Source: Deltaproteobacteria bacterium (GTDB lineage: Bacteria; Myxococcota; XYA12-FULL-58-9). From it: DNA of 64,000 bases. Location: contig JACRCV010000118.1 of assembly GCA_016218825.1 (NCBI GenBank), positions 1 through 64,000 of the forward strand, given 5' to 3'. How positions within the stretch are numbered: the stretch's first letter is position 1; each line of letters starts with the position of its first letter. Under the pieces are notes generated by a model. The model was not told where the DNA came from. It did not search any database and saw nothing but the letters and a program-made list of their open reading frames with translations. Positions 24,048 to 32,837 of the stretch are shown here, one piece after another. Made by a program: the position numbers and the translations under genes.

Positions 24048-25571
24048 ATGCACACCATCGCCTGCCGCTTCAAAGAGCGTGTCGAGTGTTACCGCACCGC
24101 CGACGGCCTGCTGCCGCTCCCCGAGCCCACCGCGCGCGCCACCGGGGCCCAGGCGGTGGTCGCGGTCGGCGCCCAGGCGCTCTTGGTCTCGGCCGACGCC
24201 GCCCTCACCCTGGTCGCCGGCGAACCGGCGCCCTGCTCGGTCGAGCCCGCCGGCGCGAGCCTCACCTGGACCCCGCCCTCACCCCTCGGCCCCAAGCGCC
24301 TCGGCGCCGAGCCCACCCGCGGCGATTGCGACCCGTCGGCGCGGGCGACCTTGGCGCTGGTCCTGGACTCCGGCGAGGCGTTGGCGCTGTGCGACGCCGT
24401 CGTCCTCGTCGGTCGCCACCCGGCGTGCAACGTGCGGCTCTTCGACCCCAAGGTCTCGGCGATCCACTGCGTGCTGATCCGCGACCTGCACGGCGTGCGC
24501 ATCGTCGATCTGCAGAGCAAGAACGGCACCTCGGTCAACGGCACCCGGATCAAGGACGCGGTCCTCGACCGCCCGGCGACGCTGAAGCTCGGCGACACCC
24601 AGCTCTGGCTCCGATCCGCGGCCCAGATCCAGACCCGCGCGCCCTTGGCGTCGCCGCAGATGCGCGCCCTCGCCGAGGTGATCCGCAGGGTCGCGCCCGC
24701 GGACGCGCCGGTCCTGATCCAGGGCGAGAGCGGCGCCGGCAAAGACGGGGTCGCGCTCGACCTGCACGAGGCCTCGAGCCGCGTCGGCCGTCTGGTGGTC
24801 CTGAACGCCGCCACCATCTCGCCGGCGTTGGCGGCGAGCGAGCTCTTCGGTCACGTCAAAGGCTCGTTCACCGGCGCCGACACCGACCGCCAGGGGGCGT
24901 TCGCGGCGGCGCACCACGGCACCCTGTTCATCGACGAGGTCGCGGAGCTGCCGCTCTCGGTCCAGGCCGAGCTGTTGCGCGCCGTCGAGCAGAAGGCGGT
25001 CCGCCGCCTCGGGGACCACCGCGAGCTCCCGGTCGACGTCCGGCTGGTCGTCGCGACCCACCGCGACCTCGCGGCCGCCGTCCGCACCGGCGCCTTCCGC
25101 GAGGATCTTTACCACCGCCTGTCGGTCATCCCGATCCTGGTCCCGCCGCTGCGCGACCGCCCGGACGACATCGTGACCCTCGCCGAGCACTTCCTGGCGC
25201 GCGAGTCGCCACCCCGGGCGCTCGGCGCCGCCGCCCTCGAGGCCGTCCTCGCCAATCCCTGGCCCGGCAACGTCCGGCAGCTCTGCAACACCTTGCGCCG
25301 CGCCTGCCTGCTGTCGGATCGCCTGGTCCTCGAGCCGCGGGATCTCGACATGCGCGCCCCGGCATCCATGGCCAACTCGCCGGGCATCGTCCACGACGCC
25401 GTGATCGCCGCCTACTCACGCCACGACGGCGACATCGGCGCCATCGCCGCCGCGCTCCGTATCCACCGCGCCACGGTCTTCCGCCACCTGAAACGCGCTC
25501 GCGACGCCGGCCGCCTGCCGCCCGCGGCCAAGGGCGCCTTGCGCCGCCGCCGCGACACCCAGGCCGCCTAG
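24048..25571 (+). CDS. FHA-domain sigma-54-dependent transcriptional activator
   Basis: 507 residues. An unassigned N-terminal about 110 residues precede an FHA domain at about 118-172 (VVLVGRHPACNVRLFDPKVS, SKNGTSVNGTR). The AAA+ sigma-54 interaction domain spans about 200-430. It has Walker A GESGAGKD near 225, GHVKGSFTGAD near 268 (the usual GAFTGA loop with Ala to Ser), Walker B TLFIDEVAEL and the arginine region VATHRDLAAAVRTGAFREDL. A Fis-type HTH is at the C-terminus (IGAIAAALRIHRATVFRHLK). It should remodel sigma-54 polymerase in response to Ser/Thr phosphorylation sensed by FHA, a design frequent in myxobacteria. GGAGG lies about 12 nt before the ATG. Its stop overlaps the convergent ygfZ stop by 4 bp (CTAG). 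Confidence 0.93.
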   Translation: MHTIACRFKERVECYRTADGLLPLPEPTARATGAQAVVAVGAQALLVSADAALTLVAGEPAPCSVEPAGASLTWTPPSPLGPKRLGAEPTRGDCDPSARATLALVLDSGEALALCDAVVLVGRHPACNVRLFDPKVSAIHCVLIRDLHGVRIVDLQSKNGTSVNGTRIKDAVLDRPATLKLGDTQLWLRSAAQIQTRAPLASPQMRALAEVIRRVAPADAPVLIQGESGAGKDGVALDLHEASSRVGRLVVLNAATISPALAASELFGHVKGSFTGADTDRQGAFAAAHHGTLFIDEVAELPLSVQAELLRAVEQKAVRRLGDHRELPVDVRLVVATHRDLAAAVRTGAFREDLYHRLSVIPILVPPLRDRPDDIVTLAEHFLARESPPRALGAAALEAVLANPWPGNVRQLCNTLRRACLLSDRLVLEPRDLDMRAPASMANSPGIVHDAVIAAYSRHDGDIGAIAAALRIHRATVFRHLKRARDAGRLPPAAKGALRRRRDTQAA

Positions 25572-26512
25572 GTCTTCCAGAACCCTCGCTCTTCGAGCCG
25601 CGCCGGCGTCCGGCCCCCGGCCCAGACGAGCTCGACCTCGGCCGCCGCCGCGCGCTCGCGCCGCACCACCGCGAGCCCCGTTACCCGCCCGGCGCCGCCT
25701 TTCACCGCCGAGGTCACCTTGCCGACCGGCTGACCGCCAAGGAGCACGTCCGCCGCGACGCCCGGCACGCTCGACGCCGGGGCCGCGAAGCCCGTCAACA
25801 CCCGCGCCAGCTTGTCATAGGAGTCGATGCGGGAGATCACCTCCTGGCCGACGTAGCAGCCCTTCGTGAAGCTCACCGCGACCGGCCCGAGCCGCAGCTC
25901 GAGCGGGTTGATCTCGCCCGCGAACTCGGCGAACGGTGACGGCACCCCGGCGTCGATCCGCTCGATCTCGAGCTCGGCCGGCGAAGCTTGGGTCGCGCCG
26001 CTCGCGACCGCCCGCGCCAGAACGGCCGCGGCGTCCGCGACCGGCACCACGCCGTCGGCGCCGGCGCCGTAGACCTCGAGCGACCGCCGCCAGACGCCAC
26101 CGCCGACGGCCACCGCCTTGCCGGCCGGCACCTCCGGGATGCCCGTGGCTCCGGCGGTTGGCCCGCGCACCACGAGGTGGCGGTAGGCGGCGCTCAGGTC
26201 CTCGACCCTGACGTCCTCGAGGATGGTGTAGCGGCCGATCCACTCCTGCACCCGCGCCGCGCGGCCCGGCGAGGTCTCGAGCCAGAGCGCGGCGGCGGTG
26301 CGCATCGCGAAGCACCAATCGAGCATCTTGCCGTGCGGCGTTACGAACACGGTCGCGGCGGCGTTGCCGGGCTCGGCGAGCGGCCGGAGGTCGTTGGTCG
26401 ACAACCGATGCAGCAGATCGACGGCGTCGCGGCCGGTGACCTTCAGCAAGCCACACTCGACGCTCGCGACCCTGCCGCCCTGACGCCGGTTGCCTGACCC
26501 GCCGTCACTCAT
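25568..26512 (-). CDS. ygfZ: YgfZ/GcvT-family folate-binding Fe-S maintenance protein
   Basis: 314 residues. The COG0354 signature KGCYVGQEVISRIDSYDKLA (K-G-C-Y-x-G-Q-E) is present, together with GcvT-like LLKVTGRDAVDLLHRLSTND and the C-terminal beta-barrel (GGQPVGKVTSAVKGG). Family members bind tetrahydrofolate and help maintain certain Fe-S enzymes; the signature Cys is required in Escherichia coli. The ATG at 26512 is preferred for its GGAGGAG upstream; the frame is open to 26545. It follows the HEAT-like protein gene by 58 bp on the same strand. Confidence 0.9.
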   Translation of the reverse strand: MSDGGSGNRRQGGRVASVECGLLKVTGRDAVDLLHRLSTNDLRPLAEPGNAAATVFVTPHGKMLDWCFAMRTAAALWLETSPGRAARVQEWIGRYTILEDVRVEDLSAAYRHLVVRGPTAGATGIPEVPAGKAVAVGGGVWRRSLEVYGAGADGVVPVADAAAVLARAVASGATQASPAELEIERIDAGVPSPFAEFAGEINPLELRLGPVAVSFTKGCYVGQEVISRIDSYDKLARVLTGFAAPASSVPGVAADVLLGGQPVGKVTSAVKGGAGRVTGLAVVRRERAAAAEVELVWAGGRTPARLEERGFWKT

Positions 26513-26570
26513 CACCGGCTCTCCTCCGGACGCCAACATGGGCACTCACCGCTGCCCCCGCCAGCGCTCG

Positions 26571-27683
26571 TTACCCCGCCGCCTGCCGCTTGCGCCGCGC
26601 CCGCCGCCAGACGAGCGTCCCGAGCGCGGCACACACGAGGACGACCGCGCCGACGCCGCCGAGCGTCGCCGGATCCCGGCTGCCGCCCGAAGTCGGCAGC
26701 GCGACGACCTCCAGACCGCCCGGCCGAGCGGCGGCGATGCTCGGCCCCGCCTCCTCGACGGCCGACGACGGCTGCGGCTGCGGCCCATCCTTCGGCCCGA
26801 GCGCGTCGTCGAGCGCCGCGGCCACCAGGTCGGCCATGCGTCGCGCGGTGACCGGCATCGCGTAGGCGAGCGGCCGTTCGAGCGCCGAGCCCGACAGGCG
26901 GTCGATGAGCAACGCCGCGAACGCGTCGTCTTCGCGCGCCAGCTCGGGCGCGCGCAACAGCCGTTGCAGCACCGGCACCACGGCGTCGCCCCCGAGAACG
27001 CCGAGGGCGGCGATCGCGAACGCCCGCGCCCGCACCTCGCGGTCGATGGGTGTCATCGGCACCGGCTGTTGCACCAACGCCAAGAGGTCGAGCCGCAGCT
27101 GCGGCTGCAAAGAGAAGCGCTCGCGCACCGCCAGCTTGTCCACGGCCGGCGCCGCCAGCGCCAGCGCCTCGACCGCGGCCCGCTCGTCCGCGGCCGACGG
27201 TGCCTGCAGCAGCTCCAACAACAACGGCAGCGACAGATCCGCGAGGTGGTAGCCGAGCACGTGGGTGCGAAACACCTTGGGCTCCGGCGTCGACGCCGCG
27301 GACGGCACCAGCACCGCGAGCGCGGCGCGCCCCGCCGGCGCCAGCCGAGTCGACACCCGCTGCCGAACCACACCCACCTGCCCGCCCGCCCCGCCGCCGG
27401 CATACAGCCCTGCCGGATCGGCCTTCTCGAGCGCCGCCTCGTCGGCCGCGAACAACACCCCGACCTCCACCTCGTCCACCACCACCGGCAGGCTGCTCTT
27501 GGCGAGGAGCTCGAAGCGCAGCTGCGGGCTCGCGGCCGACAAGTCCAGGACGCCGCGCTGGCCCTCGAGGGTCAGCCGCGCGCTCACCGGCTCGGCCGCG
27601 GCCGCGGCCGCGAGCACCCACCACACTCCTGCGATCGCCTGCGGCATCGGCGGCATCGTGCCACGTCCCGGCGGCGCTGTCAT
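26571..27683 (-). CDS. exported HEAT-like helical protein with C-terminal TM anchor
   Basis: 370 residues; not a family I can name. An N-terminal signal-like segment (AGVWWVLAAAAAA) is followed by a beta-rich domain to about 150. A helical region with HEAT-like pairs comes next (LLLELLQAPSAADERAAVEA, AFAIAALGVLGGDAVVPVLQ, RLLRAPELAREDDAFAALLI), then a disordered linker. One C-terminal membrane helix (ATLGGVGAVVLVCAALGTLV) ends in an Arg/Lys-rich tail (WRRARRKRQ), so the bulk should face the periplasm. ATG 27683 is used; ATGs at 27656 and 27647 would shorten the n-region. It is divergent from the XdhC gene by 76 bp. Confidence 0.65.
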   Translation of the reverse strand: MTAPPGRGTMPPMPQAIAGVWWVLAAAAAAEPVSARLTLEGQRGVLDLSAASPQLRFELLAKSSLPVVVDEVEVGVLFAADEAALEKADPAGLYAGGGAGGQVGVVRQRVSTRLAPAGRAALAVLVPSAASTPEPKVFRTHVLGYHLADLSLPLLLELLQAPSAADERAAVEALALAAPAVDKLAVRERFSLQPQLRLDLLALVQQPVPMTPIDREVRARAFAIAALGVLGGDAVVPVLQRLLRAPELAREDDAFAALLIDRLSGSALERPLAYAMPVTARRMADLVAAALDDALGPKDGPQPQPSSAVEEAGPSIAAARPGGLEVVALPTSGGSRDPATLGGVGAVVLVCAALGTLVWRRARRKRQAAG

Positions 27684-27722
27684 TCGCCGGCCCTGGTCGC
27701 CGTAGCGGTGACGCCGACCCGA

Positions 27723-27751
27723 TGGTCAGCGGCGTCGTTTCGCACTACACT
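27723..27751 (+). promoter_or_regulatory. putative promoter of the molybdenum hydroxylase cluster
   Basis: TGGTCA (27723-27728), 17-bp spacer, TACACT (27746-27751). The ATG of the XdhC gene is 9 bp past the -10, so the transcript would be essentially leaderless, and no ribosome binding site precedes that ATG. Confidence 0.4.
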
Positions 27752-27759
27752 TTGCGCTC

Positions 27760-28539
27760 ATGGACCTCTGGGAGCGCCTGGCAGGGCTGCGCGCCGCCAA
27801 CGAGCGCGCGGTGCTCGTCACCGTGGTCGCGACCCGCGGCTCGACGCCGCGCAAGCCGGGCGCCAAGATGCTGTTCTTCCCCGACGGCCACATCGAGGGG
27901 ACGGTCGGCGGCGGCAAGGTCGAGCACGTCATCCGCACCGCGGCGGCGCGCGTCCTCGCCAACGAGCAGGCGGCGGTGGTCACCCACAACCTGACCACCG
28001 AGCTCGCGATGTGCTGCGGCGGGCAGATGACCTTCTTCTTGGAGCCGATCATGAGCCAACCCGTTCTCATCGTCTTCGGCTGCGGCCACGTCGGCACCGC
28101 GCTCATCGAGGCGGCGCTGCCGCTCGGCTTCGACATCGTCGCGGTCGACGACCTGGTTGAGAACGCCAACCCCGAGCGATTGCCGCAGGCGACTCGCATC
28201 ATCAACAGCTACGAGCCCGAGGACCTCCGCGACCTGCCGACCGGCGACAACGTCTACACCGTGATCCTCACCCGCGAGCACGCCTTCGACCAGCGCCTGC
28301 TGGAGCACTGCATCACCCGACCCGGGCGCTACCTCGGCGTGATCGGCAGTGAGCGCAAGGCGCAGATGCAGCGCGAGCGCCTCGCGGCGAAGGGCTTTGA
28401 CGCCGCGCTCGTCGACAAGGTGCGCTGTCCGATCGGCCTGGACATCGGCGCCGAGACCCCCGCCGAGATCGCGGTCTCGATCTGCGCCGAGCTCACCCGC
28501 TCGCGCCGCGGCGCCCGGGCGCCGACCCCGACCGCGTGA
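27760..28539 (+). CDS. xdhC: XdhC-type molybdenum cofactor maturation chaperone
   Basis: 259 residues. The N-terminal XdhC/CoxI domain has VTVVATRGSTPRKPGAKMLF, GTVGGGKVEHVI and MCCGGQMTFFLEP (the Cys-Cys-Gly-Gly motif). The C-terminal Rossmann domain has LIVFGCGHVGTALIEAA and GVIGSERKAQMQRERLAAKG, then RCPIGLDIGAETPAEIAVSI. These proteins bind and sulfurate Mo cofactor and insert it into xanthine dehydrogenase-family enzymes. The gene opens the cluster that later encodes those enzyme subunits, supporting the call. Its stop overlaps the next start (GTGA). Confidence 0.94.
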   Translation: MDLWERLAGLRAANERAVLVTVVATRGSTPRKPGAKMLFFPDGHIEGTVGGGKVEHVIRTAAARVLANEQAAVVTHNLTTELAMCCGGQMTFFLEPIMSQPVLIVFGCGHVGTALIEAALPLGFDIVAVDDLVENANPERLPQATRIINSYEPEDLRDLPTGDNVYTVILTREHAFDQRLLEHCITRPGRYLGVIGSERKAQMQRERLAAKGFDAALVDKVRCPIGLDIGAETPAEIAVSICAELTRSRRGARAPTPTA

Positions 28540-29195
28540 TCACCGTCGCCCTCGTGCTCGCCGCCGGCCGTTCGCGGCGGATGGGGCAACCCAAGGCCTG
28601 GCTCACCCTGGACGGCGAGCCGCTCCTCGGTCGCGTGCTGCGCAGCGCCCTCGCCGGCGGCGTCGACCAGGTCGTGGTGGTGGTCGGCGCCGAAGAAGGG
28701 CCGGCCGGGCTCGTCACCGCCAAGGAGGTTCGCGCCTGGCTCGCGGCAAGCGACCGCGGCGACGACGCCCGCTTGCGGCTGGCGGTGGGGAGACCGGACG
28801 GCGCGCCGATCGACTCGATCCGCGCCGGCCTCGGCCTCGTCCCCCCGGGCGCGGCGGTGCTGTTGTGGCCGGTGGACCAGCCGTTCGCCGACGCGGCCCT
28901 CGTCCGCAGCATGCGGCGCGCGCTGCACGACGGCGCCGGCCGGGTCGTCGTGCCCGCCGTAAACGGAGAGGACGCGCACCCGGTGCTGCTCGGGCCGGAG
29001 GTCGTCGCCGAGCTGCAGGCGCCGCCCGCAGATCGCGGTGCCCGCGCCGTGACCCACCGCCTCGCGGACCGCATCCTGCGGATCCCGGCCACCGATCCCC
29101 GCCTCATTGAGCCCTTGAACACACCCGCGCAAGCCACGAAGATGGGCGCGCGGCTCGACCCTGACACCCCCTCGGGCACACCCCGAGCGGTGTGA
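28536..29195 (+). CDS. MocA/MobA-like nucleotidyltransferase for Mo cofactor
   Basis: 219 residues. A GT-A-fold NTP transferase with the N-terminal nucleotide loop LVLAAGRSRRMGQPKAWLTL and the acidic metal site WPVDQPFAD. It ends in DRILRIPATDPRLIEPLNTP, as in MocA-type proteins. MocA adds CMP to molybdopterin to make the dinucleotide cofactor used by xanthine-dehydrogenase-like enzymes; MobA would add GMP. The adjacency to xdhC favours MocA. The start GTG overlaps the xdhC stop. Confidence 0.85.
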   Translation: MITVALVLAAGRSRRMGQPKAWLTLDGEPLLGRVLRSALAGGVDQVVVVVGAEEGPAGLVTAKEVRAWLAASDRGDDARLRLAVGRPDGAPIDSIRAGLGLVPPGAAVLLWPVDQPFADAALVRSMRRALHDGAGRVVVPAVNGEDAHPVLLGPEVVAELQAPPADRGARAVTHRLADRILRIPATDPRLIEPLNTPAQATKMGARLDPDTPSGTPRAV

Positions 29196-29239
29196 GGCGA
29201 GCCCCAGGCCCTTCCGTCGAGCGGCCAAGCGAGCGGTCC

Positions 29240-30688
29240 ATGCACTGTCGTCCGGTCTTCGTCCCCCTCCTCGTCGTTTGCCTGTGCGCCAGTTGCGCCG
29301 CCACCTCGGGCACCAAACCCCCGGTCGCGGCGCCGGCGGTCTTGGTGCCGGCCGACCCGCCCGATCCCGCACCCCGGAGCGGCGCGCCGGCGGTGTTGAT
29401 CCGCGACGCCACGGTCCTCACCGCGGCCGGTGCCACCTTCTCCCCCGGCTACGTCCTGATGCAGGACGGGAAGATCGCCGCGGTCGGCGGCGGTGAGCCG
29501 ACGGCGGGCGCCGGCGTCACCGTGATCGACGGCAGCGGCAAGTTCGTGACCCCCGGCATCATCGACGCCCACTCCCACGTCGGGGTGTTCCCGATGCCGT
29601 ACGTCGACTCGCTGCACGACGGCAACGAGGCCACGAGCCCGGTCACCGCCGACCTCTGGGCCGAGCACTCGTTCTGGCCCCAGGACCCGGCGATCCCGCG
29701 CCTGGTCGCCGGCGGCGTCACCACCGTCCAGGTGCTGCCGGGCTCCGCCAACCTCATCGGCGGCCGGTCGTTCGTCGCCAAGCTGCTCCCCGCGGTGAGC
29801 GCGCGCGCCATGCGCTTCCCGGGCGCCCCCCAGGGCCTGAAGATGGCCTGCGGCGAGAACCCGAAAATGACCTACGGCAGAGAGAAGAGCTCCGCCCCCA
29901 GCACCCGGATGGCCAACCTCGCCGGCTACCGCAAGGCGTTTCAGGCGGCGCTCGAGTACAAGCGCGCCCTCGAGAAGTACGGCCGCGAGCTCGGGCGCTA
30001 CAACGCCGAGAAGAGCGCCGGCGACACCGAGGGCGATCCGCCCGAGCCGCCGGGGCGCGACCTCGGCCACGAGACCCTGGTGAAGGTCTTGAACGGCGAG
30101 ATGGCGGTGCACTTCCACTGCTATCGCGCCGACGAGATGGAGGCCCTGTTGGACCTCGCCAAGGAGTACGGCTTCAAGATCCGCGCCTTCCACCACGCCC
30201 TCGAGGCCTACAAGCTCGCCGACCGCTTGGCGGCCGAAGACGTCGGCGTCGCCACCTGGTCGGACTGGTGGGGCTTCAAGCTCGAGGCCTTCGACGGCAT
30301 CCCTCACAACGCCGCGCTCGTCGCCGCCGCCGGCGGTCGCACCATCATTCACTCCGACTATCCCGAGGAGTCCCGGCACCTGAACCAGGAGGCCGCCAAG
30401 GCGCTGGCGTCCGGCAAAGCGCTCGGCCTCGCGCTCACCGAGGACGACGCGCTCCGCTGGATCACCACGAACCCTGCCTGGGCGCTCGGGATCGAGGACC
30501 GGGTCGGCGCCCTGACGCCGGGGCAGATGGCGGACGTCGTCCTCTGGAACCGCCATCCCTTCAGCGTCTACGCCCTCGCCGAGAAGGTCTACATCGACGG
30601 CATCCTCGCCTTCGATCGCACCCGCCCCGAGGGCATGCGACCGACGGACTTCGAGCTCGGCCAACCCGCGCGGGAGGACCGCGAATGA
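29240..30688 (+). CDS. amidohydrolase-family lipoprotein (imidazolonepropionase-like)
   Basis: 482 residues. Lipobox VVCLCASC, so it is probably envelope-anchored. The amidohydrolase barrel carries the expected metal ligands: DAHSH after the beta-strand GKFVTPGII, HFHCYRADE, FHHALEAYK and IIHSDYPEE. A Lys/Glu-rich helical insertion (YRKAFQAALEYKRALEKYGR) interrupts the middle of the barrel sequence. The substrate is unknown; homologous pairs are common in Gram-negative genomes, often annotated as imidazolonepropionase-like. The ATG at 29240 gives a proper lipoprotein signal. The gene overlaps the following amidohydrolase gene by 4 bp (ATGA), so the two are likely translated together. Confidence 0.87.
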   Translation: MHCRPVFVPLLVVCLCASCAATSGTKPPVAAPAVLVPADPPDPAPRSGAPAVLIRDATVLTAAGATFSPGYVLMQDGKIAAVGGGEPTAGAGVTVIDGSGKFVTPGIIDAHSHVGVFPMPYVDSLHDGNEATSPVTADLWAEHSFWPQDPAIPRLVAGGVTTVQVLPGSANLIGGRSFVAKLLPAVSARAMRFPGAPQGLKMACGENPKMTYGREKSSAPSTRMANLAGYRKAFQAALEYKRALEKYGRELGRYNAEKSAGDTEGDPPEPPGRDLGHETLVKVLNGEMAVHFHCYRADEMEALLDLAKEYGFKIRAFHHALEAYKLADRLAAEDVGVATWSDWWGFKLEAFDGIPHNAALVAAAGGRTIIHSDYPEESRHLNQEAAKALASGKALGLALTEDDALRWITTNPAWALGIEDRVGALTPGQMADVVLWNRHPFSVYALAEKVYIDGILAFDRTRPEGMRPTDFELGQPAREDRE

Positions 30689-31917
30689 TCCCCCTCACCT
30701 TGACCGCGCTGTTCATCGCCAACCCCCTCGTGCTCCACGGCGCCCGAGTGGAGGTCGGCGACGGCACCACCCTCCACGACGCCACCGTGGTGATCCAGGA
30801 CGGGCGCATCAGCTACGTCGGACCGAAGAGGGCCGACGCCGGCGGCGACGGCGGCGCCGAGGTCATTCAGGCGAGCGGCAAGGTGCTGACCGCCGGGCTC
30901 ATCGAGGCGATGAGCCACTTGGGCCTCGTCGAGATGGATCTCGAAGACACCACCACCGACTTCGCGCCGCACGACGACGCCATCCTGCCGGCGTTCTCGG
31001 CCGCCGACGGCTTCAACCCGTCGTCGGTGTTGATCCCGGTGGCCCGCGCCGAGGGCGTCACCCGCGCGGTCACCAGCCCCGCGGGCGGCATCCTCTGGGG
31101 CACCGGCTACCTCGCGGCGCTCACCGGTCGCCTCGACTCCCGCCCCGATCGGCGTACCCCGGTGGCGATGTTCGGCGGCCTCGGCACCAGCGCCGCCAAG
31201 GCCTCCGGCGGCACCCGCGGCTCGGCGTGGATGCGCCTGCGCCAGCTCCTCGCCGACGCCCGCCTGTTCCTCGACAACCGCACCGCCGCCTGGCGCGGCC
31301 AGACGCACCGCTTCGTGCCGTCGCCCTTGCAGCTCGCGGCGATGGAGCCGGTGCTGCGCCGCGCCTTGCCGCTCGTCCTCTCGGTGCACCGCGCCTCCGA
31401 CATCCTCGCCGCCCTGGATCTGGCGCGCGACGAGAACCTGCGGATCGTGATCGCCGGGGGCGCCGAGAGCTGGCGGGTCAGGGACCAGCTCGCCGCGGCG
31501 CGGGTCCCGGTCATCCTGACGCCCTCGGATCAGGCGCCGACGAGCTTCGAGGCCCTCGCCGCCCGCGACGACGTCTCGACCTTGCTCGCCGCCGCCGGGG
31601 TGCCGGTGATCATCTCCACCGGCAACTCGAACCACAACGCCCGCCGCCTCCGCCAAGAGGCCGGCATCGCCACGGCGCACGGCCTCGACTGGCAGAAGGC
31701 CCTGACCGCGATCACCCTGGCGCCGGCGGCGGCCTTCGGGCGCGGTGACGAGCTCGGCAGCGTCGCGGTCGGCAAACAGGCCGATCTGGTGCTGTGGTCG
31801 GGCGACCCCTTCGAGCTGCAGACCGTGGTCGAGAGGGTCTGGATCGGCGGCGCCGAGCAGTCCCTGCGCACCCGCCAGAAGCAGCTCGCGGCGCGCTACG
31901 CCGGCCGCAAACGCTAG
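30685..31917 (+). CDS. second amidohydrolase-like protein, first metal site altered
   Basis: 410 residues. Amidohydrolase fold with the composite beta-sandwich (VVIQDGRISYVGPKRADAGG) and a C-terminal ALTAITLAPAAAFG, ADLVLWSGDP. Where active family members have D-x-H-x-H, this protein reads GLIEAMSHLGLVEMD, so Asp and the first His are replaced by Glu and Met. The His in LVLSVHRASDI remains. It may be a structural or regulatory partner of the preceding active paralogue. GGGAGG precedes the ATG, which overlaps the upstream stop. A short hydrophobic N-terminus (IPLTLTALFIANPLVLHG) could be a signal sequence. Confidence 0.85.
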   Translation: MIPLTLTALFIANPLVLHGARVEVGDGTTLHDATVVIQDGRISYVGPKRADAGGDGGAEVIQASGKVLTAGLIEAMSHLGLVEMDLEDTTTDFAPHDDAILPAFSAADGFNPSSVLIPVARAEGVTRAVTSPAGGILWGTGYLAALTGRLDSRPDRRTPVAMFGGLGTSAAKASGGTRGSAWMRLRQLLADARLFLDNRTAAWRGQTHRFVPSPLQLAAMEPVLRRALPLVLSVHRASDILAALDLARDENLRIVIAGGAESWRVRDQLAAARVPVILTPSDQAPTSFEALAARDDVSTLLAAAGVPVIISTGNSNHNARRLRQEAGIATAHGLDWQKALTAITLAPAAAFGRGDELGSVAVGKQADLVLWSGDPFELQTVVERVWIGGAEQSLRTRQKQLAARYAGRKR

Positions 31918-31982
31918 GCGGCGACCGCCGCCCGCGTCCAGCCTTGCTCCTTTGCGCCGGCCATGATGGAGTCGGGCCGCGC

Positions 31983-32837
31983 ATGATTCGAGCGTTTGCC
32001 AACCCCAAGGACCTCACCGACGCCATCCGCCTCCTGACCGCCGAGCCGCGCTGGCGGCCGGTGGCCGGCTGCACCGACATCTCGGTGAAGCTCCGCTTCG
32101 ACCGCCTCGACGCCGACGGCTTCGTGAACCTCTGGGGGCTGTTGCCGCGCCACATCGAGGAGCGGCAGGACGAGATCCGGATCGGCGCCGGCGCCACCTG
32201 TGCCCAGCTCGCCAAGAGCGCCCTGGTGCGCGCCCAGCTCCCCGCCCTCTTCGAGGCGGCGGCCACCCTCGGCTCACCGCAGATCCGCAGCCGCGCCACC
32301 GTCGGCGGCAACGTCGCCAACGCCTCCCCGGCCGCAGATCTGGTGCCGGCCTTGATGAGCGACGACGCCCGCGTCGTGGTCCAGAGCGCCAACGGTGTGA
32401 CGACGGTGGCCCTGCACCGCCTCTTCGTCGGCCCGCAGAAGACCATCCTCGGCCCCGGGGACCTGATCACCGAGATCGTGGTGCCGAAGCCCGCGCCCCT
32501 AAGCTACGCCCGCTTCGACAAGCTCGGCTTCCGGCAGGCGCAGATCATCGCCGCGGTCAACTTCGCGATCCGTGCCACCGGCGCCGCCGGCACGCTCGAC
32601 GCGGTCCGCATCGCCTGGGGCTCGGTCGCGCCGACGCCGGTGCGGTCGCCGGCAGTCGAAGACGCCCTCGCCGGCACCCGGCTCACCGAGGCCGACATCG
32701 CCGCGGCGATCGACGCCGTCGCCGCCGACGTGCGGCCGATCGACGACCACCGCGCCAGCGCCGCCTACCGCCTCGCGGTCGCCCGGAGCTTCTTGCGCCG
32801 CGCCCTGAAGGAGTGCCAGCGATGGCTATCGACCTGA
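31983..32837 (+). CDS. xanthine dehydrogenase-family FAD-binding subunit
   Basis: 284 residues. FAD-binding PCMH-type domain (WRPVAGCTDISVKLRFDR; IRIGAGATCAQLAKSALV; SRATVGGNVANASPAADLVP). A CO-dehydrogenase-flavoprotein-like C-terminal domain follows (YARFDKLGFRQAQIIAAVN). It passes electrons from the 2Fe-2S subunit to FAD and an acceptor. It overlaps the 2Fe-2S subunit gene by 16 bp. The ATG at 31983 is immediately before the conserved FANPKDL segment. Confidence 0.93.
   Translation: MIRAFANPKDLTDAIRLLTAEPRWRPVAGCTDISVKLRFDRLDADGFVNLWGLLPRHIEERQDEIRIGAGATCAQLAKSALVRAQLPALFEAAATLGSPQIRSRATVGGNVANASPAADLVPALMSDDARVVVQSANGVTTVALHRLFVGPQKTILGPGDLITEIVVPKPAPLSYARFDKLGFRQAQIIAAVNFAIRATGAAGTLDAVRIAWGSVAPTPVRSPAVEDALAGTRLTEADIAAAIDAVAADVRPIDDHRASAAYRLAVARSFLRRALKECQRWLST

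Noticed and set aside
24048-25571. NtrC-type two-component regulator
   Set aside because: No receiver domain; the sensory module is FHA.
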